From Saccharomyces paradoxus (lineage: Eukaryota > Ascomycota > Saccharomycetes > Saccharomycetales > Saccharomycetaceae): DNA of 64,000 bases. The DNA lies in assembly GCF_002079055.1 (NCBI RefSeq), contig NC_047490.1:1116001-1180000 (forward strand), written 5' to 3'. The number at the start of each line of letters is the position of its first letter. Position 1 is the first letter of the stretch. This document shows, piece by piece, positions 22,059 to 32,581 of this stretch. The translations under genes and the position numbers were made by a program. The notes under the pieces are model-generated. The model searched no databases and was not told the origin of the DNA. It saw only the letters and a list, made by a program, of their open reading frames with translations.

Positions 22059-24893
22059 ATGGACGAAGCGTCACATCTCCCAAATGGGAGCTTGAAAAAC
22101 ATGGAGTTCACGCCTGTAGGATTTATCAAATCTAAACGAAACTCGACGCAGACACATATTGTATCACCCACTAAGGTGCCAAACGCAAATGATAGTGACG
22201 AAAACGAAGGACCTGTCAGGAAAAAGCAGAGAAGAAGTATTGATGATACCATTGACTCCACGAGACTGTTTAGTGAAACCTCACAATTCGATGACAGCTT
22301 TCCAGAAATTAAGGCTAACATTCCGCCCAGTCCAAGGTCAGGTAATGTTGATAAAAGCCGCAAGAGAAACCTGATTGATGATTTGAAGAAAGATGTGCCA
22401 ATGTCTCAGCCTTTGAAAGAACAAGAAGTGAGAGAACACCAAATGAAGAAAGAGCGGTTTGAGCGTGCGCTAGAGAGTAAATTACTGGGGAAAAGACACA
22501 TAACATATGCACATTCTGAACTTTCTAATAAAGAACTCTACATTAATGAAATCAAAAGTTTGAAGCACGAAATTAAAGAACTAAGGAAGGAAAAAAACGA
22601 TACTCTCAATAATTATGACACTCTTGAAGAAGAAACGGATGACTTAAAGAACAGATTACAAGAGCTAGAAAAAGAACTAGACGCCAAAAACAAAATTGTG
22701 AATTCAAGAAAAGTAGAAGATCACTCTGGATGCATAGAAGAACGTGAACAAATAGAAAGAAAATTAGCTGAATCAGATAGAAAACTGAAAGCAGCGAAAG
22801 ACCAAGTGCAAGAATTAGAAAATAATAGAGACGTACAAGAATTACAATTGAAATCCAAGGAAGATGAGTTGAAAAAATTAATAAACGAGTTAAACGAGTT
22901 GAAAAGCAATGCAGAGGAAAAAGATACGCAGTTTGAACTCAAGAAAAATGAACTGAGGAAACGAACAAACGAATTAAATGAGTTGAAAATTAAGTCTGAT
23001 GAGACGGATTCACAATTAAAGCAAAAGCAAAATGAATTAAGAAGGCTAAAAAATGAATTAAATGAGCTCGAAAACAACTTCAGTGAAAATGGTTCACAAT
23101 CATTTGCAAAAGAGAACGAATTGAAAGAGTCCAAAAAAAAAATAGCTGAGCTAGAGGAAGAGATAAACGCAAAAAGTTCACAGTTGACCGCAAAAGAAAG
23201 TAAACTAGCTTCATTAATGGCTCAACTAACTCAACTAGAGAATAAACTTAATCAAAAAGACTCACAGTTAGGCTCAAGGGAAGAAGAATTAAAAACTCTC
23301 AACGATAAGTTACAAAGAGATATTAGAATAGCAAGAGAGGAAACTTCCTCGAGAGACGAACGAATAACTGACTTACAAAAAAAGGTCAAAAGGTTAGAAA
23401 ATGACTTATTTGTGATAAAAAAAACGCACAGTGAATCTAAATCTATTACTAATGATGAACTAGACTCTAAAGGTAAACTTATTAAAACTTTGGAAAAGGA
23501 TTTAAAGATTGCACAAGAGAAATACTCTAAGATAGAAAAAGAATTTAAAGAAAGGGAATCCAACTATAAAAATTCCGAATCAAAGATGGGAGATGAAAAT
23601 ACCAAACTGAATGAAAAAATTTCTAACTTGGTCGCAGAAAACTCACAGCTAAAAAGTAAATTAGATGAGGAGTCGACGGTAACTTACCATATGAAAGAAA
23701 CTTATGAGGAACAGTTAGACTTGTTAAGGAAAGAAGTCGAAGAGTACAAGGAAAATACAAAGGATTCTGAAGACAAAGTTGAGGAACTAAAAATTAGAAT
23801 TGCGGAAAATTCTGCCAAAGTATCCGAAAAAAGATCAAAAGATATAAAAGAAAAAGAGGAACAGATCAACGAACTCGCTCACAACCTAAAACTTCAAGAA
23901 GATGAAATAAGTTCATTAAAAACCATAATTAATAGGTACAAAAGAGATTTCAATCAATTGAAATCTGAACAGGGTAATATTCAACGTGACTTAAATTTAC
24001 AAATACTAAATCTAGAAAACAAATTGATAGAGAGTGAGGATGAATTAAGATCTCTAAGAGACTCCCAAAGAATTGAGATAGAAAACTGGAAAAGAAAATA
24101 TAACAATCTCTCTCTGGAAAATGACAGATTGTTGACAGAAAAAGGATCTGCATCAGATAAAGAACATGAAGTATCTCTCTTGAACAGAAAGATTGATGAA
24201 TTAGATAAAGAAAAATGGAACTTACAGGAGTCTAAAGAAAAATATAAGCGCGAACTACAGAAGGTAATTGCTGCTAATGATCGTTTGAGAAGAGAAAAAG
24301 AAGAACTAAATGAGAACAGCAATAATATTCGTATCATGGAAGATAAAATGGCCAGGATAAAAAAGAGTTATTTGAGTGAAATCACTTCTTTACAAGAGGA
24401 AAACAGGAGACTTGAAGAACGCCTTATATTAAACGAGAGACGCAAAGATGATGATTCAACCATGCAATTAAATGACGTCATAAGTTATTATAAATTGAAG
24501 TATCATTCAGAAGTAAGACACAACAACGACCTAAAAGTGATCAATGATTATTTAAACAAGGTTCTTGCTTTGGGTACCCGCCGTTTAAGATTGGACACGA
24601 GGAAAGGTGAGCATAGTTTAAACATTTCACTTCCAGAGGATGACGAATTAGACCGTGACTACTATAATAGTCATATTTATACAAGGTATCATGACTATGA
24701 TTATCCGCTTAGATTCAACTTGAATAGAAGAGGCCCATATTTCGAGCGCCGCTTAAGCTTCAAAACAGTTGCTCTTTTAGTACTTGCTTGTGTGAGGATG
24801 AAAAGAATTGCTTTTTACAGAAGATCAGACGATACTAGATTGCGAATACTAAGAGATAGAATTGATAGCAATAGTGGGCGTATATCTTGGTAG
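22059..24893 (+). CDS. SPC110: Spc110, spindle pole body inner-plaque spacer
   Basis: 944 codons, the S. cerevisiae length. Spc110 links the central plaque to the gamma-tubulin complex on the nuclear face of the spindle pole body. The N-terminus (about 1-110) has S/T-P sites for Cdk1 and Mps1. The CM1-type region around 115-150 ([14 protein letters not shown] onward) binds the gamma-tubulin complex. A very long coiled coil runs from about 155 to 800, dominated by E, K, L and N heptads. The C-terminus carries a PACT-like segment and a basic calmodulin-binding helix near 900-927 ([20 protein letters not shown] region). Antisense frames over the coil are composition artefacts. The ATG at 22059 gives the known [10 protein letters not shown] start. 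Confidence 0.97.
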   Translation: MDEASHLPNGSLKNMEFTPVGFIKSKRNSTQTHIVSPTKVPNANDSDENEGPVRKKQRRSIDDTIDSTRLFSETSQFDDSFPEIKANIPPSPRSGNVDKSRKRNLIDDLKKDVPMSQPLKEQEVREHQMKKERFERALESKLLGKRHITYAHSELSNKELYINEIKSLKHEIKELRKEKNDTLNNYDTLEEETDDLKNRLQELEKELDAKNKIVNSRKVEDHSGCIEEREQIERKLAESDRKLKAAKDQVQELENNRDVQELQLKSKEDELKKLINELNELKSNAEEKDTQFELKKNELRKRTNELNELKIKSDETDSQLKQKQNELRRLKNELNELENNFSENGSQSFAKENELKESKKKIAELEEEINAKSSQLTAKESKLASLMAQLTQLENKLNQKDSQLGSREEELKTLNDKLQRDIRIAREETSSRDERITDLQKKVKRLENDLFVIKKTHSESKSITNDELDSKGKLIKTLEKDLKIAQEKYSKIEKEFKERESNYKNSESKMGDENTKLNEKISNLVAENSQLKSKLDEESTVTYHMKETYEEQLDLLRKEVEEYKENTKDSEDKVEELKIRIAENSAKVSEKRSKDIKEKEEQINELAHNLKLQEDEISSLKTIINRYKRDFNQLKSEQGNIQRDLNLQILNLENKLIESEDELRSLRDSQRIEIENWKRKYNNLSLENDRLLTEKGSASDKEHEVSLLNRKIDELDKEKWNLQESKEKYKRELQKVIAANDRLRREKEELNENSNNIRIMEDKMARIKKSYLSEITSLQEENRRLEERLILNERRKDDDSTMQLNDVISYYKLKYHSEVRHNNDLKVINDYLNKVLALGTRRLRLDTRKGEHSLNISLPEDDELDRDYYNSHIYTRYHDYDYPLRFNLNRRGPYFERRLSFKTVALLVLACVRMKRIAFYRRSDDTRLRILRDRIDSNSGRISW

Positions 24894-25155
24894 CCTCATT
24901 TTACTGTATCATTATATCTCTCTTATATACGTTGATTCCTACACAGACTGGTCCTCAATCAAACCGCGATGAATGCACAACCATGAACAGACACGAATCC
25001 TTTTTGCTTACCAGAACCTGACCTCGGATGCAGTGTGTTAATCTCCTTAGCATTGACCACTTTGCGTTCATTCATTTCTTTCTCGCAATGGAAATAAAGC
25101 ACAAAACACATACATGAATATATTTATGTACGTAGCATATTTGTATTATAAGTAA

Positions 25156-26018
<863 letters not shown>

Positions 26019-27692
26019 ATGCCACAAAGAATTGAGCTTACCTCCGAACCGGTGATAAAACCACGCTCTACTGAGAGCTCACTGCTCAGAAAGATACAAA
26101 GAGCGTGTAGATCCACATTGCCTGAACCAGATTTGGGTTTAAATTTAGATGTAGCCGACTATATCAATTCAAAGCAGGGGGCAACACCTAGAGAGGCTGT
26201 CTTAGCGATTGAGAAATTGGTCAATAATGGGGACACACAAGCGGCTGTTTTTGCACTTTCACTACTAGATGTTTTGGTAAAAAATTGCGGTTACTCTATC
26301 CATTTGCAAATCTCCAGGAAAGAATTCTTAAACGATCTCGTCAAAAGATTTCCAGAGCAACCACCATTGAGATATTCCAAGGTGCAACAAATGATTCTTG
26401 AGGCCATCGAGGAATGGTACCAAACCATCTGCAAACATGCCAGCTACAAGGACGATCTTCAATATATCAGCGACATGCACAAATTACTGAAATACAAAGG
26501 TTATACTTTCCCAAAAGTTGGGAGTGAAAACCTGGCAGTGTTGAGACCGAATGACCAACTGAGGACGGCTAGTGAGCTACAAGAAGAACGGGAGAGAGCT
26601 CAAGCTGCGAAACTAGAAGAGCTGATAAGAAGCGGCAAGCCAGATGACTTGAAGGAGGCTAACAAACTAATGAAAGTTATGGCGGGATTTAAAGATGACA
26701 CTAAGGTAGCTGTCAAACAAGCAATCAACAATGAGCTAAATAAGCTCAAAAGAAAAGCTGATTTGTTCGATGAAATGCTGACTTCTACTGAGGAGCCCGA
26801 TTTGGAAAATGAAACTATACAAGAGCTGTATGGCGACTTAAAATCAGCGCAACCGAAATTCAAAAAGCTCATTGAGGAAGAACGCGACGACGATGCGCTT
26901 GTTAATAACCTATCAAAATTTAACGACCTAGTGGTCCAATTGTTAGAAAAATACAGGTCAATAAAGGGCGTGAAGGAAGAAGAACGAAGTACCATCGATA
27001 CAGATGAATCCGCGAAAGAGTTTAATTTAATAGATTTTGATGACGACTCAACGGCAAACGTTTTACCTGTGACGTCTTCAGGTAAACCTTTGCAACTTTC
27101 TGAGGATCTTTTAGGGGATCTCAATAATTTAAGTTTGTCATCATCAGAAAAGCTTAAAGAAAACAGTGCTTTTGTTGATATATTTGGTGACAATCACCCA
27201 AAGTCTACTGGCATAGATTTATTGGACTTTGGTTCGCAAACTGGAGAAACTAAAGCCGGAACATCTTCATATTCTAACTCATTTGATCTACCTAACGGTT
27301 TAATAAATAATTCAAGTAACTCCAAAGAAAATTCAGCTCAGTTGCAAAGACATATACTCAACGAATCAGATCAATTAAGGATTGATTACGAATTGATCCG
27401 TGAATCAATAACAAAGCTAAGATTAGTCATCTTCTATTCAAACTTAAGCAATGATCCAGTCACTAATTTCGCACTTTTACTTGCATCGCCCAAAGGCACG
27501 ACATTGTCTCTGCAGCCACAATCGGGCAATATTCTTCAGAGTAAGTCCAGAGATGGCATAAAACAGATTGCTTCAATAGAAGGTATGGCTGTTAATTTAG
27601 GGAAGCATATCAAGTTGAAATGGAAAGCTAGTTACAACACCAAGGATGGTTCGAAGGAAGAATCGGGCACTGCCACTTTGCCCATAATATAA
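26019..27692 (+). CDS. GGA1: Gga1, Golgi-localised clathrin adaptor
   Basis: 557 codons, the S. cerevisiae length. The monomeric GGA adaptor sorts cargo such as Vps10-bound hydrolases from the trans-Golgi to late endosomes with Arf-GTP and clathrin. Domain order: VHS (about 30-165, including NGDTQAAVFALSLLDVLVKN), GAT (about 175-330, Arf and ubiquitin binding), an acidic hinge with clathrin-box-like LIDFDD (about 340) and LLDFGS, then the gamma-adaptin ear (about 440-557). The paralogue is Gga2. The ATG at 26019 gives MPQRIELT. Relevant neighbours in the wider window are FRQ1 and VPS74, which act in the same Golgi PI4P pathway. Confidence 0.95.
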   Translation: MPQRIELTSEPVIKPRSTESSLLRKIQRACRSTLPEPDLGLNLDVADYINSKQGATPREAVLAIEKLVNNGDTQAAVFALSLLDVLVKNCGYSIHLQISRKEFLNDLVKRFPEQPPLRYSKVQQMILEAIEEWYQTICKHASYKDDLQYISDMHKLLKYKGYTFPKVGSENLAVLRPNDQLRTASELQEERERAQAAKLEELIRSGKPDDLKEANKLMKVMAGFKDDTKVAVKQAINNELNKLKRKADLFDEMLTSTEEPDLENETIQELYGDLKSAQPKFKKLIEEERDDDALVNNLSKFNDLVVQLLEKYRSIKGVKEEERSTIDTDESAKEFNLIDFDDDSTANVLPVTSSGKPLQLSEDLLGDLNNLSLSSSEKLKENSAFVDIFGDNHPKSTGIDLLDFGSQTGETKAGTSSYSNSFDLPNGLINNSSNSKENSAQLQRHILNESDQLRIDYELIRESITKLRLVIFYSNLSNDPVTNFALLLASPKGTTLSLQPQSGNILQSKSRDGIKQIASIEGMAVNLGKHIKLKWKASYNTKDGSKEESGTATLPII

Positions 27693-27872
27693 TTAAAATC
27701 GGTAGAGGAAAAAAAGGTAGATGTCATATTCAATCACAGGGAATGTAATGTGTTATGCGAACATACTAATCCAGAAAAGTAAAACGTCTTACTTATATAA
27801 AGTGTCGTTTGTACAATTTATAAAAAATAAAAAAAAAAACTAAGATTAGAATCATAAAGTCGTAAAGTTAGA

Positions 27873-30821
27873 TCACTGTTTCTGAAACCTTTGCAAAATC
27901 TCCTGTGGAGTCGGTGACTTTATCCTTGAAGCAGAATTAATGTTAGAAAGATTGGAAAGAGAAGATTGAGATGGAGATGCTTTTGGCGGTGGAGCCTGCG
28001 ATCCTGTTTGTAGTTGCTGCAGGTGTTGCACCTGGCTGGAGTCCTCTTGTAGCTGCAACCTTTGCTGTTGTATCTGGTGCTGCTTTAGCTGTTGCTGTTG
28101 CTCTTTCAAGGTTCTATAGTAGTTTTTTGCCGCCTTCAGAGCCATCTCAGGACCAATATCGGGTTTTTGCTCCAACAACTTTCTCGAGTAGCTTTCAATG
28201 ATATCTTGCTCAGTATACTGCTTCTGGCTTGGTCTTAGAGTCGACGCTTGCCCACCCCTAGCCAAATTTGAAGACTTGCCGTTTGAAGGTACTGGACTCT
28301 GAGCTCTGGATGAATGGGCCTGCTGACTTTGTTGTTGTCTCTGTTGCAACCTGTTTTTCACTGTCCTTCTCAATTGAATATCCCTTCTCAACGCCTCATC
28401 TCTTTGTGCCTTTAAAAGCGACATTTCCGCTGGAGTAGGAACCTTCATATTTTTACAGTCTAAAGGTTTCCTCGGTTGGGTTGGATTGGGACGCGGTGTA
28501 TTTTCTCTTTTTTTCATACACTTTCTAATGGCCTCAAACATGCTAGCCCAACGTAGTCTTCTATGACCTCTTTGTATGGATTCCGTATTTACACCTAAGG
28601 GTGATATTCTTCTATTCTGTCTTTGTTGAAATTTATGGGCTTCGATCAACCACTGTTGGGCACTATGTGCTCTAGGACCCTTGAGGTCACTAAAATTAAA
28701 TCGTTCATTTAGTTGTACAAAGCGCTCAAAACATTGCCATGGTGTTCTACGTTCAATATTCGATAAATAAGAATATGTGAGACGATGAGTCATATGTGCA
28801 CTAATCAATTCCCAGTTGTAACCATATGTGTTAATATTCTTGACCAGTTCCTGATCATCCTCGGATAACCATATAGTGGGTGTTCTGTTTTGAAGATAGC
28901 GCAAGGAAGGTACTGCTGGAGGTCTTAAATAATGATTTCTTCTATTACCATAGAACATACCACGTCTTTTGCTCAACTGCGATATTGATGGTTCTTCGTC
29001 AATCAATTGACGCTCAAGCAACTTATAAAAGCCGTTATCATCCAATGACACAACCGATTTAGAAATTGGAATGAATGGTAAAGAATCGTCACCTTTTGGC
29101 TGTTCCTCAATAATACCACTATATATGGGTAAATCCTGTACCAATGTTTTCTCAAAAGCGCTGAGTTCGTCAACAAAGATTGCAAGCTTAAATGGGGGAG
29201 CTAGATCTTTCTCTGATTCTTCGGTTCCAATCAATGCTGATGATGCAGCTACATCATGTTGTATACACACAATTTCGCTCGAGGAAGATGGCTTTTTAAA
29301 AAGTAACTTGGTGTCAATAGAAGGCACGGCTTGATAATTAGCGGCTTTTTGAGCTAGACAACCATCTACAAAATCAAGCTTACTCCTAGGTCTTGGTTCA
29401 TTGTTACCATTTCCATTTCTATAGTTGGTAGCAGCAGCAGACTCTTTTGTTGTAGTATTATCAACGTTTATAGCGGCCTCAGTATCATCCTTGCCAGCTA
29501 TGTTAATGTCGGAATCGTTTGTTGAAATATCCGACGGTCTAACAGACTTTTCAGATACGCGCCCGTCGCTCAATAATGTATCTTCCTTGCTGGTCAGAAC
29601 TATTTTACGTTTTACGCAGCATATTTCCCCATAAATCCAGTAATCCCTCATTGCCTGCGCTATTGCGGTACAGGTAGCCACTTTATATTTATGACCCTCT
29701 TTGAAATCAGCTTGCATCCATTTGGCTTCTTCCAAAAGTGTGTTTTGATGCGTATTATGTTGTTTCCATGGATCAATGAATCTCTTAGGTTGCCTTAAAG
29801 ACCACAATCCAAGTCTTCTTAGTTCTTCTATTCGTGAGCCAACAACAGTAATCCTGGCCTCGTTTAGGGCATTATTTATAATATTAGTGGTTAAAGCTTT
29901 GTGAGCCCTCGGTATTAGATTAATAAGAGGCAGGGTTTGTGACATGTACTTCAATTCTGCTAAGGGCAAAGCCTGGGGTATTTTTGAGGGAATGTAATCG
30001 TTCATTAATAAAAAAAGGGTCTCCGATGCGTCAACATTGTTCTCGTTATAGTGATCTGATGTCTCTATCCCTTTTTCCATAATGTTCTTTATCAATGGAT
30101 CCCTAAATCTCATTGCAGGCTGCACCGTAGTGGGATCTGCTGGTGGGTATTCGATGTCCTCATAATAAGTATAATGCGCTAATGCATCAGGCACTGGTGG
30201 ACGTGGAGAAATAGGTAGTGAAGTTATTTCTGAATTATTAGAGGATTCCAAAGATTGGGATTGCATCTTCTGCCTTTTCTCATGCCGCTGTTCTTCGCTT
30301 CCCATGGTTGACTCAAGTGGCCTTTTGTTCCACGTACCTCCTGCCTTTTCAACTGGCGTTAAAGTTTTCATCATATTTTCACGAATTGAATTATCGTGGT
30401 TTGTTATAAAATGATTCTCTGATTTGACCGATATCTTTTCGCTACTACCTAGTGGTTCTTTACCTATTTTCGAATCGGATAGTGTCTGGTTAGATATACT
30501 TATCAGATTTGCCTCCTTAGATTTCTTCTTTGCTGTGGGAGTCATAGCTGAATGTAAAAATTTCGGCAGTGATGCGTCATCAAACCTTATACCCCTTCGT
30601 ATGTCATTTTTCTTCAGAAACCCATCTATTTCCTTCCGGAGTTTGTTCTCATCCGTCAATTCTAGCAGCTGGTTCAGGCGGGATACGCAGTAGAGTTCGG
30701 TTAATTTTCTGTCTCTTTCATCAATTAAATCCTCCGTTTTAGTAAGCTTATTTTTATCACTGATGTGGCCGTCGCTGAGTGATGTTGAGTTGGACACCGT
30801 TGGACTTGAACGTGAGGACAT
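27873..30821 (-). CDS. EAF1: Eaf1/Vid21, NuA4 histone acetyltransferase scaffold
   Basis: 982 codons from the ATG at 30821, the S. cerevisiae length. The frame extends 12 codons farther only to a GTG. Eaf1 is the platform subunit unique to NuA4, joining the Esa1, Tra1 and Arp4/actin modules. The HSA helix (about 345-398, with EEAKWMQADFKEGHKYK) binds actin and Arp4. A SANT/Myb-like domain (about 648-706, WLSEDDQELV to PWQCFERFVQLN) contacts Tra1. The C-terminal about 150 residues are very Q-rich and likely to vary in length. The N-terminal S/T-rich region precedes the HSA domain. Synteny is with GGA1, to which it is convergent, and BCP1. Confidence 0.95.
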   Translation of the reverse strand: MSSRSSPTVSNSTSLSDGHISDKNKLTKTEDLIDERDRKLTELYCVSRLNQLLELTDENKLRKEIDGFLKKNDIRRGIRFDDASLPKFLHSAMTPTAKKKSKEANLISISNQTLSDSKIGKEPLGSSEKISVKSENHFITNHDNSIRENMMKTLTPVEKAGGTWNKRPLESTMGSEEQRHEKRQKMQSQSLESSNNSEITSLPISPRPPVPDALAHYTYYEDIEYPPADPTTVQPAMRFRDPLIKNIMEKGIETSDHYNENNVDASETLFLLMNDYIPSKIPQALPLAELKYMSQTLPLINLIPRAHKALTTNIINNALNEARITVVGSRIEELRRLGLWSLRQPKRFIDPWKQHNTHQNTLLEEAKWMQADFKEGHKYKVATCTAIAQAMRDYWIYGEICCVKRKIVLTSKEDTLLSDGRVSEKSVRPSDISTNDSDINIAGKDDTEAAINVDNTTTKESAAATNYRNGNGNNEPRPRSKLDFVDGCLAQKAANYQAVPSIDTKLLFKKPSSSSEIVCIQHDVAASSALIGTEESEKDLAPPFKLAIFVDELSAFEKTLVQDLPIYSGIIEEQPKGDDSLPFIPISKSVVSLDDNGFYKLLERQLIDEEPSISQLSKRRGMFYGNRRNHYLRPPAVPSLRYLQNRTPTIWLSEDDQELVKNINTYGYNWELISAHMTHRLTYSYLSNIERRTPWQCFERFVQLNERFNFSDLKGPRAHSAQQWLIEAHKFQQRQNRRISPLGVNTESIQRGHRRLRWASMFEAIRKCMKKRENTPRPNPTQPRKPLDCKNMKVPTPAEMSLLKAQRDEALRRDIQLRRTVKNRLQQRQQQSQQAHSSRAQSPVPSNGKSSNLARGGQASTLRPSQKQYTEQDIIESYSRKLLEQKPDIGPEMALKAAKNYYRTLKEQQQQLKQHQIQQQRLQLQEDSSQVQHLQQLQTGSQAPPPKASPSQSSLSNLSNINSASRIKSPTPQEILQRFQKQ

Positions 30822-31350
30822 CTTTATGATAGGTGTTGTATTTTTAATTTCGAACACTCTAAATAATCTCTATTCTATCTGTTCGGCGGCTAACGCCTGC
30901 GGGTAATACTTGCCCTTCAAAATTTCGCGGCTGCAGCAAATGCGCAAAAATGTTTATCCCTTCTAACGGTTTGGAGGGGGGAAGAACCAGAAATTTTGTA
31001 TTTACACCGCAAATACTTGAATGCCTCGGCTCAAAATTCTCAATACTTATATGCCGGATGTGTTCTATAAGGCTCAAAGTAAATGACCTATCTTGAATTA
31101 CAATCTGATTACACTTTGCACAATATATACTATGTATTTTTATTGGAGCACACGAAATTGAGAAGACGATCGCCCAAAAAAATTTTCAGCGGTGGCGGAT
31201 TAATTTTTACCGTCGTCAGCAGTCCAAAATCCTCCGTATACGATGACATAAAGTTCCGATAGCTGCTGCTGCATTGCCCGTTAATAATAATATACAATAT
31301 TGTACTGATTGCGCGAGGCTGTGGTAGCGATTAGTTGTTTTCTCCTGAAA
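30822..31350. promoter_or_regulatory. EAF1 upstream region with Reb1 site
   Basis: 529 bases between EAF1 and the BCP1 3' end. CGGGTAA at 30900-30906, 79 bases before the EAF1 ATG, is the reverse complement of the Reb1 consensus TTACCCG and probably sets the nucleosome-free region. No protein gene is supported. Confidence 0.55.
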
Positions 31351-32202
31351 TTACCAAGTGGAAATTTCTGTTTCCAATTCATCGATACTTTTGACAAGGC
31401 CGTCGTGGTCAAGAATCATATATGAGCTGATAACACCCTTTTTAGCTTCTGATTCGAAGTGAATCTTGGCATACTTTTCAAAAAACCGGTCTTCCTCATG
31501 AAAGTAGTCTACTTCGTCGGCCTTCACCCTTTTTTTTGATCTTTCATCTTTACTTTTACTCTTCTTACCAAATCCAGTATCATCGTCAGTGTCAAAATTT
31601 ACTTCATACTTCCTGGAAACGATGACATAGAAATCATAATGTTTTTCATCTCCAAGTGCCGCGACAACATCCTCTAATGTAATCTTATATAAAGGTGGGA
31701 CGACTTCCGGTGGCATATTAATCAGCCTTTCACTGAGAACCAAAGCACAGTTTTTGTTGCCGCTATCGATGATAGTTTTGAAAAAAGTAGAGAGTCTCAT
31801 GTCCACTTTTTGTAAATATTTGGCATAATCACTGAGGTGATTAGCCTTGAAATCGACGAAGGAAAGAAAACAGTATGGATCAGATTCTTTACCGTCGGTT
31901 TTAATTGTGGTGGTTGGGGAACCTAGGATTAAATCTGCAAGGTTGCTTAGTTGAATCCTGGCACTTTCTTGGGGACCAAATAACTGACGCAATAAGTTCT
32001 TTAAAGCGTGGAAATCAACATCTGGGTTACCACCGAAAAAATCGAAGTCAATATTTACGATCTCTTCTTCTCCATTTTGCTCTTCTTCGTTCTCTGAATC
32101 GGTACTACTGATGTCAATTTCTGACTCTTCACTGCCATTTTCTTCCTCTGCATTTTTTCTCTTCCTGTTTTTTAAATCATTTAGTTTGATAGCTTGAACC
32201 AT
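31351..32202 (-). CDS. BCP1: Bcp1, nuclear chaperone of ribosomal protein L23 / export factor
   Basis: 283 codons, the S. cerevisiae length. An essential nuclear protein of the BCCIP family, described as a chaperone for Rpl23 (uL14) and as needed for nuclear export of Mss4. A basic start (KLNDLKNRKRKN, nuclear signal) is followed by an acidic, serine-rich stretch (about 20-50). The conserved BCCIP fold spans about 50-205. A lysine-rich insert (KKSKSKDERSKKRVK, about 213-228) precedes the conserved C-terminal strand region. The promoter carries PAC and RRPE-like boxes of ribosome-biogenesis genes. Confidence 0.95.
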   Translation of the reverse strand: MVQAIKLNDLKNRKRKNAEEENGSEESEIDISSTDSENEEEQNGEEEIVNIDFDFFGGNPDVDFHALKNLLRQLFGPQESARIQLSNLADLILGSPTTTIKTDGKESDPYCFLSFVDFKANHLSDYAKYLQKVDMRLSTFFKTIIDSGNKNCALVLSERLINMPPEVVPPLYKITLEDVVAALGDEKHYDFYVIVSRKYEVNFDTDDDTGFGKKSKSKDERSKKRVKADEVDYFHEEDRFFEKYAKIHFESEAKKGVISSYMILDHDGLVKSIDELETEISTW

Positions 32203-32290
32203 CTTTGTAAGTCAACTTGGAATCCTATGAAAAATATGGACACCGTAAACACAATCTGAATGATAAATTTATAAAGATATAATTTACTGA

Positions 32291-32332
32291 CAATTTTTCA
32301 TCAGATATTTTTTTCTACCTCAACCTCATCGC
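32291..32332 (-). promoter_or_regulatory. PAC and RRPE-like motifs upstream of BCP1
   Basis: On the minus strand, GCGATGAG (PAC core) lies at 32325-32332 and TGAAAAATTG (close to RRPE) at 32291-32300, 90-130 bases before the ATG. This pair marks ribosome-biogenesis promoters bound by Dot6/Tod6 and Stb3. Confidence 0.65.
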
Positions 32333-32581
32333 GAGAAGTGTAGGCACGAAGAGATGATATCGTATAAAATGACTAATACAGCAATAGTGCGCAATTTGAA
32401 TACCACGTATATGCTTTATTCTTAATTTATCACAGGCGACACTTGCAATAATACCCAAAATTATCAGTGCTAGCCAAACCATTTATTTTTTGTTGACTAC
32501 TGAACTTTTCCTTCTAAGGCTATAGCCTCATTTCGACAACATGATTCAATTTCACTAACCATTCATTACGTAAAGTTTATC

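Noticed and set aside
22721-24337. Several serine/leucine-rich antisense frames over SPC110
   Set aside because: Complement of the E/K/L coiled-coil codons; no independent start, codon bias or homology.
27971-28201. 76-codon alanine/valine-rich plus-strand frame opposite the EAF1 Q-rich end
   Set aside because: Product of CAG/CAA repeats read on the other strand.
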